Source of the DNA: Lysinibacter sp. HNR
GTDB taxonomy: Bacteria > Actinomycetota > Actinomycetes > Actinomycetales > Microbacteriaceae
DNA length: 64,000 bases
Assembly: GCF_029760935.1 (NCBI RefSeq)
Contig: NZ_CP121684.1
Coordinates: forward strand, 62,001-126,000
Direction: 5' to 3'
Positions 8,878 to 18,560 of the stretch are shown here, piece by piece. The stretch's first letter is position 1. Every line of letters begins with the position of its first letter. The translations under genes and the position numbers were made by a program. The notes below the pieces were generated by a model. It had not been told where the DNA came from. It did not search any database and was given only the letters and a program-made list of their open reading frames with translations.

Positions 8878-10931
8878 GGGCGCGCTCGTTCCAGGGTGGT
8901 GACGTACTCCGACTCGTAGCCAAAGACATCAACAGCGCGAATGCACACCCGTCTTGCGCCCTCCCGCAGCGGCAGGGCCAACTCTGCGCTCGTGGTGACG
9001 CTCAGCGGGTTGCCCTCGTGCGAGGAATTATTGCGATAGTCCTGCCACACGGAACGAAACGTTTTGCCGTCGTAGTCTGGGTCAATAGCCCAGTACTCAA
9101 TGAGGGTGAGCGGGTTGTTGTTCATCACCTCGATGACTCGGGTGCGGCCCTTATCGTCGAGGGGCATAGCCGAGGGGTCGAGTAGAACGTAGTTTGTGAG
9201 GGAGGCTTCGATTGCTTCTGTGCTGCTGTTAATCGTTCTTCGGCTTGCCGTTGCCGCAAGATATTGGAGGGTGGAAAAACGAATTGTGCTCTCTCGGGTG
9301 AGCTTTTCGAAGCCCTTTTTCTTGAGTTCGTCGAGCAGATTTGCGGGAATAACCCTCACATCGAGGCGTTTGTCTGCGAGTGCCTCAATCGCGTGCCCGA
9401 TTCCCTCCGAGAAGTTCCACCCGAGGATGACGGCGCTGTGAAACCCTCCCATCTTGCTGTCGCGGTAGGCCTGAACTCGTTTGAGGGTGGAAACGGTGGT
9501 GAGACGATTGGGGCTGTCCACGTAGATAAGGGTTTTGCTGCCGGGTATTCTCCCCAGCGATCCGTTGACGTTTTCGGATTCGGGGAGGGGGGTGGCGCCG
9601 TAAATCCCTAGTACGGTGTGGGCGAGATCGCCAACGCGAAACTTTCGTCCGAGGGAGCTGCGCGCCTGCTCAATCTGGTAGTCACCGATTGCCTGGTAAA
9701 GAAACGGAGTCGCTTCCAGATCAACGAGTCTTTTTCGGGTAATCATGGCGGCCGGTTTGCCGATATCGGTTGCGAGCCAGCGACGCTTGAGCGTTTCTGC
9801 GGCCGCGACCGTGGTGCCGGAGCCCACGTAAAAATCGGCAACAATATCACCGGGTTGGGTAAAGGCTCCGATGAGCCGTTCGAGAAGCCGTTGCGGTTTT
9901 TGGGTATCAAAGTGTAGGTTTTCGGAAGCGTTTCCCTTGACGATGGAGATGTCGTAGAAGACGTCGTCTTGCGTTTTGAACTCCGTGTAGAAATCGAAGA
10001 GAACGTCTTCGTCTCTAAGCTCGCGATCCAGTTGGGCGCGCACCTTTTTGATTCTCCCCAGGATGAGTTTGTCGGCGCTGTGTTTGACCGAGCCAAAGAG
10101 TACCCTGTTGTCGGTGAGGAGATTGGCAAAGCGAGTTTTGTACTCGCTATCAGAGACCCGCACGGGGGAGAAAGTGTAGTTATCACCGCGAGCGTAGGTG
10201 AGGATGGTGTCGTGATTTTGTGGAAACTTTTTGCTCGCGTTGCTCATCTTGCCGTAGCGCCAAATGAGCTCGTTAATAAAGCTGTGTTTACCAAAGATGT
10301 CGTCGAGGAGAATCTTGACGTAGTGACCAACGTGCCAGTCGAGGTGCACACAGATGACTCCGCCCGGGGCGAGGAGTTCGCGCATGAGAACCAGGCGTGG
10401 GGTCAACATCTCCAGGTAGGAAACCGTGCCTTTCTCCCAGGTGTCGGAGTAGGCAAATTGCTCGGCAACCGTGGGGCTTTGGTTCACGTCGCCGCCCGGT
10501 AGCTGAATTTTGGTGCGGTAGTCGGACTTGGAGTCGTAGGGGGGATCAATATAGATCATATCGATGGTGCCGCGTAGGCTGGGCGTGCTGTGATCGCCCG
10601 CGAGGAGGGCCGACATGGCGAGGAGATTGTTGCCGTAGATCAGACGGTTGAGAGAGTCGAGGTTGGGGGAATCGTGAGTGTCGCCGTGTTGCTCGTGGAT
10701 GTCGCCGTGTTGCTCGTGAGTACCGTGGTGTTGTGCGTGGAAGCCGTTTTTGCCGCCGGTACCGGAGGCGTCAAAGATATCCAACCCGGAGCGATTCTTG
10801 TTGGGGATGACAACCTCGCGGGTCTGTAGGGTAACGCGCTGCGCTCTCTCTGCATGATCGAGGATCTGCTGCGCTCGCCGCTTGCCCGCTCTGACGATTT
10901 CGGGAAGTTGCTCAAGAAGTGATTTTGCCAT
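8874..10931 (-). CDS. mod: Type III DNA methyltransferase, Mod subunit
   Basis: A 685-residue beta-class N6-adenine methyltransferase: motif IV 'IYIDPPYDSKSDYRTK' comes before motif I 'DFYVGSGTT'. The target-recognition region lies between them and is the part expected to vary between strains. The start ATG at 10931 has an AAGGAAA ribosome site. Near residues 65-85 the protein carries a short His/Gln repeat, HEQHGDI and HEQHGDT, encoded by an almost exact 21-bp DNA duplication. Mod also supplies sequence specificity to Res. It is transcribed as a mod-res operon, divergent from an MFS gene. Confidence 0.95.
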   Translation of the reverse strand: MAKSLLEQLPEIVRAGKRRAQQILDHAERAQRVTLQTREVVIPNKNRSGLDIFDASGTGGKNGFHAQHHGTHEQHGDIHEQHGDTHDSPNLDSLNRLIYGNNLLAMSALLAGDHSTPSLRGTIDMIYIDPPYDSKSDYRTKIQLPGGDVNQSPTVAEQFAYSDTWEKGTVSYLEMLTPRLVLMRELLAPGGVICVHLDWHVGHYVKILLDDIFGKHSFINELIWRYGKMSNASKKFPQNHDTILTYARGDNYTFSPVRVSDSEYKTRFANLLTDNRVLFGSVKHSADKLILGRIKKVRAQLDRELRDEDVLFDFYTEFKTQDDVFYDISIVKGNASENLHFDTQKPQRLLERLIGAFTQPGDIVADFYVGSGTTVAAAETLKRRWLATDIGKPAAMITRKRLVDLEATPFLYQAIGDYQIEQARSSLGRKFRVGDLAHTVLGIYGATPLPESENVNGSLGRIPGSKTLIYVDSPNRLTTVSTLKRVQAYRDSKMGGFHSAVILGWNFSEGIGHAIEALADKRLDVRVIPANLLDELKKKGFEKLTRESTIRFSTLQYLAATASRRTINSSTEAIEASLTNYVLLDPSAMPLDDKGRTRVIEVMNNNPLTLIEYWAIDPDYDGKTFRSVWQDYRNNSSHEGNPLSVTTSAELALPLREGARRVCIRAVDVFGYESEYVTTLERARP
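10681..10722 (-). repeat. Two 21-bp tandem repeats inside mod
   Basis: Units 10681-10701 and 10702-10722 share their first 16 bases, and a degenerate third unit follows to about 10743. Each unit encodes a heptapeptide of HEQHGD plus I or T. Because 21 is a multiple of three, a change of copy number would alter protein length but keep the frame. Confidence 0.75.
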
Positions 10932-11084
10932 GTTTTTCCTTGGGCCGGAGGGTTGCTTGTTCGGAGTGATGCTGTGGGTAAGTCAGTACATCGTGAACGA
11001 TAAACGAGGTCAGACACATATAAGCATAGAGTGTAAAAACCACATTTATAAAAACTATGATTCGCGATGTGGAAAACTCGGTGG

Positions 11085-11116
11085 GTGATAGGGGTGATAG
11101 GGGTGATAGGGGTGAT
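11085..11116 (+). repeat. 9-bp tandem repeat, 3.5 copies, between mod and the MFS gene
   Basis: GTGATAGGG occurs three times in a row (11085-11111) plus GTGAT. It lies 155 bp in front of mod and about 117 bp in front of the MFS start, in the shared divergent promoter region. Copy number could change by slippage and alter promoter spacing. Confidence 0.8.
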
Positions 11117-11232
11117 CGTGATACACATCAGGATCCATCTCTGCCAGAATGAAACTGTCCGTAATAACGAATCGGCGTTCATAAACATGTGCACTGATTG
11201 TTTCTGTAAAAAGATTGAGACGGAGGGAAAAA

Positions 11233-12885
11233 ATGACCGCACACTCTGCAGTTGGCGCCGACACGGCGGTTCCGGAGAGGGTATCCTGGCTGCCGATGGT
11301 GGTGGTTGTTCTCACACAGATTCAGGCTTCTTTTGCGGTTAACGCCCTCACCGTTTCGATGCACGGGATCACCACCGACCTCAATATGCCGGCAACCGCG
11401 GTGGGTACCGCAATTACCGCGGGCACCTTTGCCATGGCCGCGTTCATTCTCCTGGGCGCTAAGATTGGTAACAGGTTTGGCACGCGTCGGGTGTTCCAAA
11501 TCGCGGTTGTTATCCACGGGATGGGTATGGCTGGAGTGATGCTGAGTGCGAGCCCGGCCATGCTGTTTATCTCGCAGGCCGTCTCGGGCGCGGTGATTGC
11601 CCTGATGGCTCCCGCTCTTACCGTTTTTATTGCGGCCAATTTTCACGGTATGCAGCGCGCACAGGCCATCGGCCTGCTTGCCGCGGCAATCCCGGCTGCG
11701 GGTGTCCTCGCCCTGGTTATCGCGGGTACGCTCGCAACAACAATCGGATGGCGTTACAGCTTTGCCCTCATCGTTTTGCTGGCCGTTGTTAACCTTCTTC
11801 TGAGTTTTAAGCTCAAACCGATCGCTCCGAATAGCGGACTTCGCATCGATTGGACCGGGGCAACCCTGGCCGCCGTCGCCGTTATCCTGCTCAGCTTTGG
11901 GCTGAGCGGCCTGAACGCGTGGGGTGTGGTTTTGGCAACCCCCGACGCACCGTTCTCAATTCTCGGGGTGTCTCCCGCGCCCCTGCTGATTGTTCTGGGT
12001 CTCGTTGTGGGGCAGCTATTTTTTGCGTGGTTGCGCCGGGGGCAAGACTCTGATGCCCCCCGCATTTTTGACCTGCGGGTGTTGGCAACGGGTTCGGAAC
12101 GGGCTGTCACAGCGTGTATGGCAATCATGCTTTTTGTGGGAACCGCGGCAAACTTTTTGATCCCCCTGTATATCCAGGTAGTTCAGGGGCGTTCGAGTTT
12201 AGAAACCTCGTTTGCAGTCATTCCCTACACCCTGTCGATTTTTCTTGCCAGCACGTTTATTGCGGTGCTGTATAAGAAGCTTCCTCCCCGGCAGCTGGCG
12301 CGCCTCGGCTTTCTGGTTGTGACCGTGGGCCTGGTTCTTCTCGCCTTTACCATTCGCAACGATTGGGGGCAGATTTTTGTGATTCTTGGCCTGGTGACCC
12401 TTGGGTTAGGGCAGGGATCAATCGTGGCCCTCGTGTTTAACACCCTGCTTTCTGCCGCTCCCAAAGAGTTGGCCGGAGATGTGGGGGCCTGGCGCGGGCT
12501 GGTGCACAACATCTCTGGTTCGACCGGTATCGCCGTGGCGAGTGTTTTTGCGGTTGGCGTGCTCGGTACGCTTATCGCCACAAGCGCGGCGGATCATCCG
12601 GAGCTTCCGCCCGAACTTGTCGCCGAGACCAACCTTGACCAAACCGACTTTATTACCAATAGTCAATTGGAGGGTCTGCTGGATTTGAGTGACGCAACCC
12701 CGCGACAGGTGGAGGCTGCTGTTGAGATTAACACCGAGGCTCGTCTCCAAGCGCTCAAGGTGTCACTTCTGGGGTTGGCGGGGATCTCGGCGCTTGCTCT
12801 GGTTCCGGCCGGGCGTATGCCGGGTCGTCGTGACGACGAGGACGAACTGCTTGAGTCCGCCACCTCCGCGGGAACGGGCGCTTAA
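11233..12885 (+). CDS. MFS transporter, DHA2-like
   Basis: A 550-residue integral membrane protein with about 14 predicted membrane segments, the size of DHA2-type drug:H+ antiporters. Motifs include 'GAKIGNRFGTRRVF' (loop 2-3, motif A) and 'GAVIALMAPALTVF'. A hydrophilic loop precedes the last membrane segment ('ELPPELVAETNLDQTDFI'), as in many actinobacterial members. The start is ATG 11233, 4 nt behind a GGAGGGAA ribosome site; a TTG at 11215 is rejected because it would bury that site. Substrate unknown. It is divergent from the restriction operon and probably unrelated to it. Confidence 0.88.
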   Translation: MTAHSAVGADTAVPERVSWLPMVVVVLTQIQASFAVNALTVSMHGITTDLNMPATAVGTAITAGTFAMAAFILLGAKIGNRFGTRRVFQIAVVIHGMGMAGVMLSASPAMLFISQAVSGAVIALMAPALTVFIAANFHGMQRAQAIGLLAAAIPAAGVLALVIAGTLATTIGWRYSFALIVLLAVVNLLLSFKLKPIAPNSGLRIDWTGATLAAVAVILLSFGLSGLNAWGVVLATPDAPFSILGVSPAPLLIVLGLVVGQLFFAWLRRGQDSDAPRIFDLRVLATGSERAVTACMAIMLFVGTAANFLIPLYIQVVQGRSSLETSFAVIPYTLSIFLASTFIAVLYKKLPPRQLARLGFLVVTVGLVLLAFTIRNDWGQIFVILGLVTLGLGQGSIVALVFNTLLSAAPKELAGDVGAWRGLVHNISGSTGIAVASVFAVGVLGTLIATSAADHPELPPELVAETNLDQTDFITNSQLEGLLDLSDATPRQVEAAVEINTEARLQALKVSLLGLAGISALALVPAGRMPGRRDDEDELLESATSAGTGA

Positions 12886-13340
12886 AGATCCACTGAACTC
12901 TCGTCGAGAAGGGAAAACCGTCGCCTCAACGGAACCGAACGCCCAGCGGGTCGGGTTTTTGCGTCGGTGATAGTGACTGCTGTCGGCACCAGCGATGACT
13001 GGCGATGGTGATGACTGATGCCGGTTGCGGCCTGGATGTCGGTTGCGCCGGTGTGATTGTGTTTTTCCTCTAGTGTGGTATCTAATATTTTCCGGAAAAG
13101 TAGTGATAGATTTTCTGCAGAGTTGAGTCATAGGGGTCACAAGAAGGTGCCTTCCCTGTGTTCTTCCAGTATTTGCCCCTATGATATACGGGCAATTATC
13201 TTTAGCTTCCCTTAGCAGTCAGGTCGAGAGCCTGATCAATGGAGCCGGTAGGGAGTCTTTTTTTTTGGGGGGGGGGAAGCTTATTTAACGGGGCAACGTG
13301 CTTGCGGGCGCGCTAGTTTAAAAACTTAGGGAATAGCGAA
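12886..13340. other. Intergenic region, 455 bp, no gene
   Basis: No coding region. It holds the 3' flank of the MFS gene, then an AT-richer stretch and the T9G10 tract at 13258-13276. TAGTTT (13314-13319) is a possible -10 box for the large surface protein. Confidence 0.6.
13258..13276 (+). repeat. T9G10 homopolymer tract upstream of the surface protein gene
   Basis: Nine T followed by ten G, 65 bp in front of the GTG start of the 1739-residue protein. Tracts of this length are unstable in replication, so this is a candidate contingency locus acting on transcription or leader structure. Confidence 0.85.
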
Positions 13341-16300
13341 GTGATTTTTTGGGGATTTTCTGAAGCGAGACGGTTTCGTGCCGCCCAGATTCTTTTAGGC
13401 CTGGTGCTTTCGACGGTCTTGCTTGCGCCGCTTGCGATGGTGTCGCCTGCGGCGGCGACCCCGAGTAAGTCCACGGTGCCGGAGGGAGCGTCTGAAGGCG
13501 GTGATGTTGCTGCGGCAGCGAGTACGGATCTGGCAGTCAGACCTAGCCCGGGGTCTCCGCAGAACGTTGTCGCGCAGGGTGGTGTGGGACGGGTCACGGT
13601 GTCGTGGGACGATGCGGTGCGATTGTGGTCTGGGCTGAAGACCGCCGAGGGGATTGAGCTTCCGGGGTCGGAGGCAACGGATCGTGTTCCTCGTGAGTGG
13701 GCCCTATCGACATCTGCGAACGGTAACGTGGTGGCGCTGGGTCAGCCCGGAGGTGGGTTGTACCTGTCGGTTGACGGGGGCGAGACCTTCGTTAATCAAA
13801 ATCTTGGAGACGCTGTTGATAGTGCGGCGCGTTATCCGTGGGATGTTGAGGTGTCGGGTGACGGTCAGAGGGTGATCGCTGCGGTTTTCCGAGGCACCCC
13901 CAATAGCTTTAACGGTGATGTATTGGTTGCTTCGCTCCAGCCTGACGGGGTGACGTTTTTGTGGCGTTCAGTTGCCGGAACTACCCCCGGCACAATAACA
14001 AATGCTGCAAACTCGGGGGGTGCGTGGTACGTGGCCTCATCGTTTGATGGCGAGGTTTTGGTGGCTGCCCGACACTCTGCAAACGCTCTTGATATGCAGA
14101 AGGGACGCCTGTGGGTGTCTCGTGATGGTGGCGCGTTCTGGCAGGTTGAATCGGGGGCCGGTGTGGCTCCTGTGGGCACCGGCTGGACCGGCGCTGCCGT
14201 GTCTGATGACGGTTCCCGAATTGTCGTTTCGCGGAGCGGTTGGGACGCATCCTCTCCCGGGGGTGTGTATGTGGGTGAGGTTCCCGCGGATCCGTCGGTG
14301 CCCGTGCCGTTTGAACATCGGGCACAGATGACTACCGTGGGCAAAACCGCCACTTTTAACCCTCCGACTGCGATGGGGCTTTCTGGTGACGGTAAGACGC
14401 TGCTGGTCGGCCGCCACGATGGGACGCTGATAGTTTCGCGTTCGGAAACTCTGGAGAGTTTGGGTACCGCGTCGAGCCTGGTGAACCCCGAGGGTTTTGC
14501 GGTTTCTGCTCCCATCGGTCGGCGATGGTTGAGTGTGGCCCTGTCGTTTGACGGTCAGCGCATGGTGGCGGCGGGTGAGCACTATGTGGGATCGATATGG
14601 TCTTCGGGTGATGGTGGTGCATCCTGGGCCGAGGAGCCGAGCGCTGAGAGCGCGACCGCGTTATCTTCGGTTGAAATAACAGCCGACGGGTGGACGGTAT
14701 ATCGTGGCAACGGGGTTCGTGGTGGGACTGTTGAGAAGTCTCTTGTTCCGCGTGACGGTGGCGCAAAGCCAAAGAATTTTTTGGTGGAGTACACGGATCA
14801 GGACCCCTATGGCGCGGATTTTGATCCTGCAACGGCATGGAAACGACACGAGTATGCGGTGCCGTTAGAGAGACCTCGAAGCGTGGGTTCTCTTGATGAT
14901 GGGACGTGGTACTGGTTTCGGGTGGCTCAGGTGAATGAGACCGGGGTTCCGGGACCGTGGAGCAATGCGGTGTCGGCAAAGACGCTGACCACGGTGTCTG
15001 CTCCGGGTTCTGCTCCGCAGAATTTGGATGCGCAGGGTGGAGTGGGACAGGCAACGGTGTCGTGGGACGAGGCCGTGCGCTTGTGGTCCGGGTTGAAGAC
15101 CCCTGAGGGCGAAATTCCTGGCTCAAACGCCCTCACCACCGACTCTCATAAGTGGGCGGTATCGACGTCTGACGGCGGCGATGTGGTGGCGCTGGGTCAG
15201 CCCGGGGGCGGACTGTATCTCTCGGCTGACGGGGGAGAGAGCTTTATTAATCAACATCTTGGAGACGCCGCTGACGGCTCTGCTCGGTACGAGTGGGGTG
15301 TCGAGGTGTCGGGTGATGGTCGTAAGGTGATCGCGGCGAGATATCGGAACGTCAACTCTACCGCCGACGGTAATGTGTGGGTCGCCTCTTTATCTCCCGA
15401 TCGGACGGGGTTTCTATGGGACTCCGTTATCGGAACCGGCAACGGTGAGATAACAAACGCTGCGGGGGTAAATAATTCGTGGCGCGTGGCTTCCTCCTTT
15501 GACGGGGAGGTTCTGGTTGCCGCGCGGCCCCGCATGGGAACCGGTGCCGCTAACGCGGGACCCCTGTGGGTGTCTCGCGATGGTGGTGTCTTCTGGCAGA
15601 TCGAAGCGAGTGCCGGAGAACCCACGGCCAGCGGGCCCTGGGTCGATGTCGCGGTGTCTGATGATGGTTCACGAATTGCTGCCGCACGTGCCACGGGGAC
15701 GAATACATCTCGTGGGGGTGTGTATGTGGGTCAGGTGCCCACCGACATGACGGAACCCATAAATTTTGAGCATCGTGAGCGGATGACCACCGTGGGCACG
15801 ACCTCTACCCTGACGGTTCCCTCTGCGGTGGGGCTGTCTGGCGATGGCAAGACGCTGTTGGTGGGCCGTATTAACGGAACGCTGTTAGTTTCGCGTTCGG
15901 AAACGCTTGAGCAGTTGGGAACCGCTTCAAGCCTCGTGGAGCCTCAGGGGTTTGCGGTGTCTGGTGCGGGTGCTTCGTGGCGGAGCGTGGCCTCGTCGGT
16001 TGACGGTAAACGCCTGGTCGTAGCGGGTCAACACCACCTGGGATCAACGTGGTTTTCGGAGGATGGTGGTGCGTCGTGGGTGGAGGAATCGAACGCCAAC
16101 GGCACGGCTGCGCTATCATCGGCTGCGATCACAGCTGACGGATGGACGGTGTACCGCGCCGATGGTCGTGTGACGGGGACCGGTGATGACGCTGTGCGGG
16201 GTACTGTCCAGCGTTCCGTCGCCCCAGCTTTTGGTTCCGGCGTTGACGAGTGGACGGTTCAGTATACGGATCAAGACCCCAGCGGTGTGGATTTTGATCC

Positions 16301-18560
16301 CAAAACAGCCTGGAGACCCTGGGTTCCTGAGGGCGGGGTCGTCTTAGACTCACCCGAGGAGGTGACGGGCTTGCGGAACGCTCAGGACTATTGGTTCCGG
16401 GTCGCCGCGTCCAATGTGAAGGGTGACGGCCCGTTTGCGGGTCCGATGTCTGCGCGCCCCTCGGGTCCGCCGGAGGCCGGTGATGTGCAGCGGACGGTGC
16501 ACGCCGATGGTGCTGTGGCGTTTAACATTCGGGACTATTCCGTGGGTGAGGGCCCGCTTGCGATTGTGGCTGTGTCCGAGGTTTCTCCCGGTGGGGAGGG
16601 CACGGTCACTTTTGATTCGGACACGGGTGTGGTGTCCTATACGCCCAGCCGGGAGTTTCCGGATGACACGGTGGTAAAAGAGGTCGTGTTTACGTACACG
16701 GTTCGGGACGTGCTGGGTGATGAGGCGACCGGCACCGTGCGGGTCACGGTGGTTGCTGTTCCCGTGGCGGTCGGTGAGAGCAGGAAGGTTCCTGCAAGTC
16801 GCGAGGCCGTGATACCGGTTCTTGAAAACGACACGGGGCATGAGCTGAGCGTGGTGGATCCTCTTGCTAGCTCTCCGTCCGCGGGCTCTGTGCGGATCAC
16901 GGGTGAGGGTGTGCTCTTTACCGCGGCGGACGAAAAGCTCACGGTGACGGACTCATTTTTGTATCAGGTACGTGATGGTGCTGGTCGTCTGTCGTCTGCG
17001 ACAGCGGTTGAGCTGAGGGTTCAAGGTGTTCCTACAGCACCGGATGCGGTGGTGAGCGTTGGTCGCGCGGGTACAGGCGTGGTCGACACGGGGGCACTCT
17101 CCGCGTTTTCCGACTTTGCCGACCTCAGCCGTAGTGTGATTACGGTTGCTCCTGGCACGCACGGTGGCGTGGTATTGAACACGGATACGGGGGTGGTGAC
17201 TTACACCGCGGGTGATGTTCCCGAGGGTGTTGTGGAAGACTCGTTTACGTATACGCTCACGGATGATCTTGGTCAGGCCGCTACCGGTACGGTGCGGGTA
17301 GGACTGGTGTCCGGTCCGGTTGCGCGCTCCACTGCGGTGGAGACGGGTGTGGGCCGCCCGGTCACGGTTGATGTGAGCGGCTTTTTCGCCGGTGAGGGTG
17401 TTACGGTCACCGGGTATGTCGGTGCACGATTTGGTGAGCTTCAGGAAGATACCGTCCCGGGAGTGGTGACGTACGTTCCCGAGACGGGTTTTTCGGGTCA
17501 GGACGCGTTTGTGTTTGTGGTGCGTGACTGGCTTGGTAGGGAAGCGTTTGGTGTTGTTCGGATAGTGGTCTTTAGCGCTCCGCGGGCGATGGACTATGAC
17601 AACCTGGTCATGGCGCCGGGTTCGTTTTTGGTGCATAACGTCTTTCAGGGCGACGGTCCCCAGGAGCTTTTTCCCTCGATTGACGATCCTCACGAGGAGA
17701 ACATCGGTGAGGAGGGCATTGATATTTCGCGAGCGGTGTTGAGCGTGGAAGATGCGCTGTCGGGTGTGCCGCAATTGCGTCGGGCGATGTATGCGCCCAA
17801 GGCGGTTGTGCAGGTCACCGCGGCATCTCACGGGGTGGCAAGTATCGAGGATGCTGCAGCCGGTTTGGTGCGATACGAGTCGTCTGCAGATAACCACGGT
17901 CCAGACACGGTGGTGTATCGGGTGGAAGATAGCGTGGGTCAGACGGGCTCGGGTGAGCTGGTGTTCACGGTGCGAGTAGCGCTAACGGGCACGGGTAAAA
18001 TGTTTAGAGTTTCCCCGGGCACAAGCCAAGTCGTTATCGATCCTCTGGGTCACACTACCGGTGGGGGGCTGCAGGCCCTACGTGCTGAGGACTTGGGTGC
18101 AGCTATGCACGGTCAGGTCAGTGTTATTGGTGAGGGCGGTGAGACTCTCGTGCGTTACGTGCCGGATTCCGGATGGTCGGGGTCTGACGGGTTTACTGCG
18201 CGGGTGCATAACGACCTTGGCCAGAGTGTGACGTTGAACTATGGCGTGATTGTAGAATCTAAACACGGGGAGGGCGTCCCAGATCTGTCTTCGGGCGCTT
18301 CCAGAACTGGTAGTCCGGGTACGGCAAGTGACAATCAGGGTGCTGGTCGCCACTCCGACGCGGATGGAAAACATTTGGCGCTTACCGGCGACAGGGTGAT
18401 GCCCTTTGCGGGTGCGCTCGCAATTTTGCTCCTGATTGTGGGTGTGGGATTTTTTGTTGTTCATCGTCAGCACAAGGCCGCGGGTCGGGGTCAGGCTTCT
18501 GGGAGAACTATGCCGAGCGATGTTGTGCGTGAAGATATTCGCCGAAGGCTCGGCGAATAA
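13341..18560 (+). CDS. LAxTG-anchored surface protein with propeller modules inserted in FN3 folds
   Basis: A 1739-residue exported protein. Residues 1-40 are a signal peptide ending in 'MVSPAAA'. Two tandem ~480-residue modules (about 66-550 and 553-1045) each begin like an FN3 domain ('PQNVVAQGGVGRVTVSWDDA'), break into a repeat-rich BNR/YVTN-like propeller ('GGGLYLSVDGGETF', 'VSGDGQ', 'LWVSRDGG'), and then finish the FN3 ('NFLVEYTDQDP', 'YWFRVAQVNETGVPGPWSN'). About six cadherin/Ig-like domains follow ('FTYTVRD', 'DSFTYTLTDDLG'). The end is LALTG (residue 1679), a membrane segment and a 30-residue basic/acidic tail. The start is GTG 13341 with a weak AGGGA site. Likely an adhesin or matrix-binding protein; ligand unknown. 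Confidence 0.85.
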   Translation: MIFWGFSEARRFRAAQILLGLVLSTVLLAPLAMVSPAAATPSKSTVPEGASEGGDVAAAASTDLAVRPSPGSPQNVVAQGGVGRVTVSWDDAVRLWSGLKTAEGIELPGSEATDRVPREWALSTSANGNVVALGQPGGGLYLSVDGGETFVNQNLGDAVDSAARYPWDVEVSGDGQRVIAAVFRGTPNSFNGDVLVASLQPDGVTFLWRSVAGTTPGTITNAANSGGAWYVASSFDGEVLVAARHSANALDMQKGRLWVSRDGGAFWQVESGAGVAPVGTGWTGAAVSDDGSRIVVSRSGWDASSPGGVYVGEVPADPSVPVPFEHRAQMTTVGKTATFNPPTAMGLSGDGKTLLVGRHDGTLIVSRSETLESLGTASSLVNPEGFAVSAPIGRRWLSVALSFDGQRMVAAGEHYVGSIWSSGDGGASWAEEPSAESATALSSVEITADGWTVYRGNGVRGGTVEKSLVPRDGGAKPKNFLVEYTDQDPYGADFDPATAWKRHEYAVPLERPRSVGSLDDGTWYWFRVAQVNETGVPGPWSNAVSAKTLTTVSAPGSAPQNLDAQGGVGQATVSWDEAVRLWSGLKTPEGEIPGSNALTTDSHKWAVSTSDGGDVVALGQPGGGLYLSADGGESFINQHLGDAADGSARYEWGVEVSGDGRKVIAARYRNVNSTADGNVWVASLSPDRTGFLWDSVIGTGNGEITNAAGVNNSWRVASSFDGEVLVAARPRMGTGAANAGPLWVSRDGGVFWQIEASAGEPTASGPWVDVAVSDDGSRIAAARATGTNTSRGGVYVGQVPTDMTEPINFEHRERMTTVGTTSTLTVPSAVGLSGDGKTLLVGRINGTLLVSRSETLEQLGTASSLVEPQGFAVSGAGASWRSVASSVDGKRLVVAGQHHLGSTWFSEDGGASWVEESNANGTAALSSAAITADGWTVYRADGRVTGTGDDAVRGTVQRSVAPAFGSGVDEWTVQYTDQDPSGVDFDPKTAWRPWVPEGGVVLDSPEEVTGLRNAQDYWFRVAASNVKGDGPFAGPMSARPSGPPEAGDVQRTVHADGAVAFNIRDYSVGEGPLAIVAVSEVSPGGEGTVTFDSDTGVVSYTPSREFPDDTVVKEVVFTYTVRDVLGDEATGTVRVTVVAVPVAVGESRKVPASREAVIPVLENDTGHELSVVDPLASSPSAGSVRITGEGVLFTAADEKLTVTDSFLYQVRDGAGRLSSATAVELRVQGVPTAPDAVVSVGRAGTGVVDTGALSAFSDFADLSRSVITVAPGTHGGVVLNTDTGVVTYTAGDVPEGVVEDSFTYTLTDDLGQAATGTVRVGLVSGPVARSTAVETGVGRPVTVDVSGFFAGEGVTVTGYVGARFGELQEDTVPGVVTYVPETGFSGQDAFVFVVRDWLGREAFGVVRIVVFSAPRAMDYDNLVMAPGSFLVHNVFQGDGPQELFPSIDDPHEENIGEEGIDISRAVLSVEDALSGVPQLRRAMYAPKAVVQVTAASHGVASIEDAAAGLVRYESSADNHGPDTVVYRVEDSVGQTGSGELVFTVRVALTGTGKMFRVSPGTSQVVIDPLGHTTGGGLQALRAEDLGAAMHGQVSVIGEGGETLVRYVPDSGWSGSDGFTARVHNDLGQSVTLNYGVIVESKHGEGVPDLSSGASRTGSPGTASDNQGAGRHSDADGKHLALTGDRVMPFAGALAILLLIVGVGFFVVHRQHKAAGRGQASGRTMPSDVVREDIRRRLGE
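13548..16470 (+). repeat. Large internal duplication (about 1.45 kb x 2) in the surface protein gene
   Basis: The stretch from about 13548 to 14991 is repeated at about 15006 to 16467, with many shared blocks such as the coding sequences for 'VVALGQPGGGLYLS' and 'LVSRSETLE'. The copies have diverged, so this is an old module duplication rather than an assembly artefact. Confidence 0.8.

Noticed and set aside
16953-17897. 314-codon reverse frame inside the 1739-residue surface gene
   Set aside because: Composition-driven shadow of a GC-rich repetitive gene; no start signal and no family pattern.
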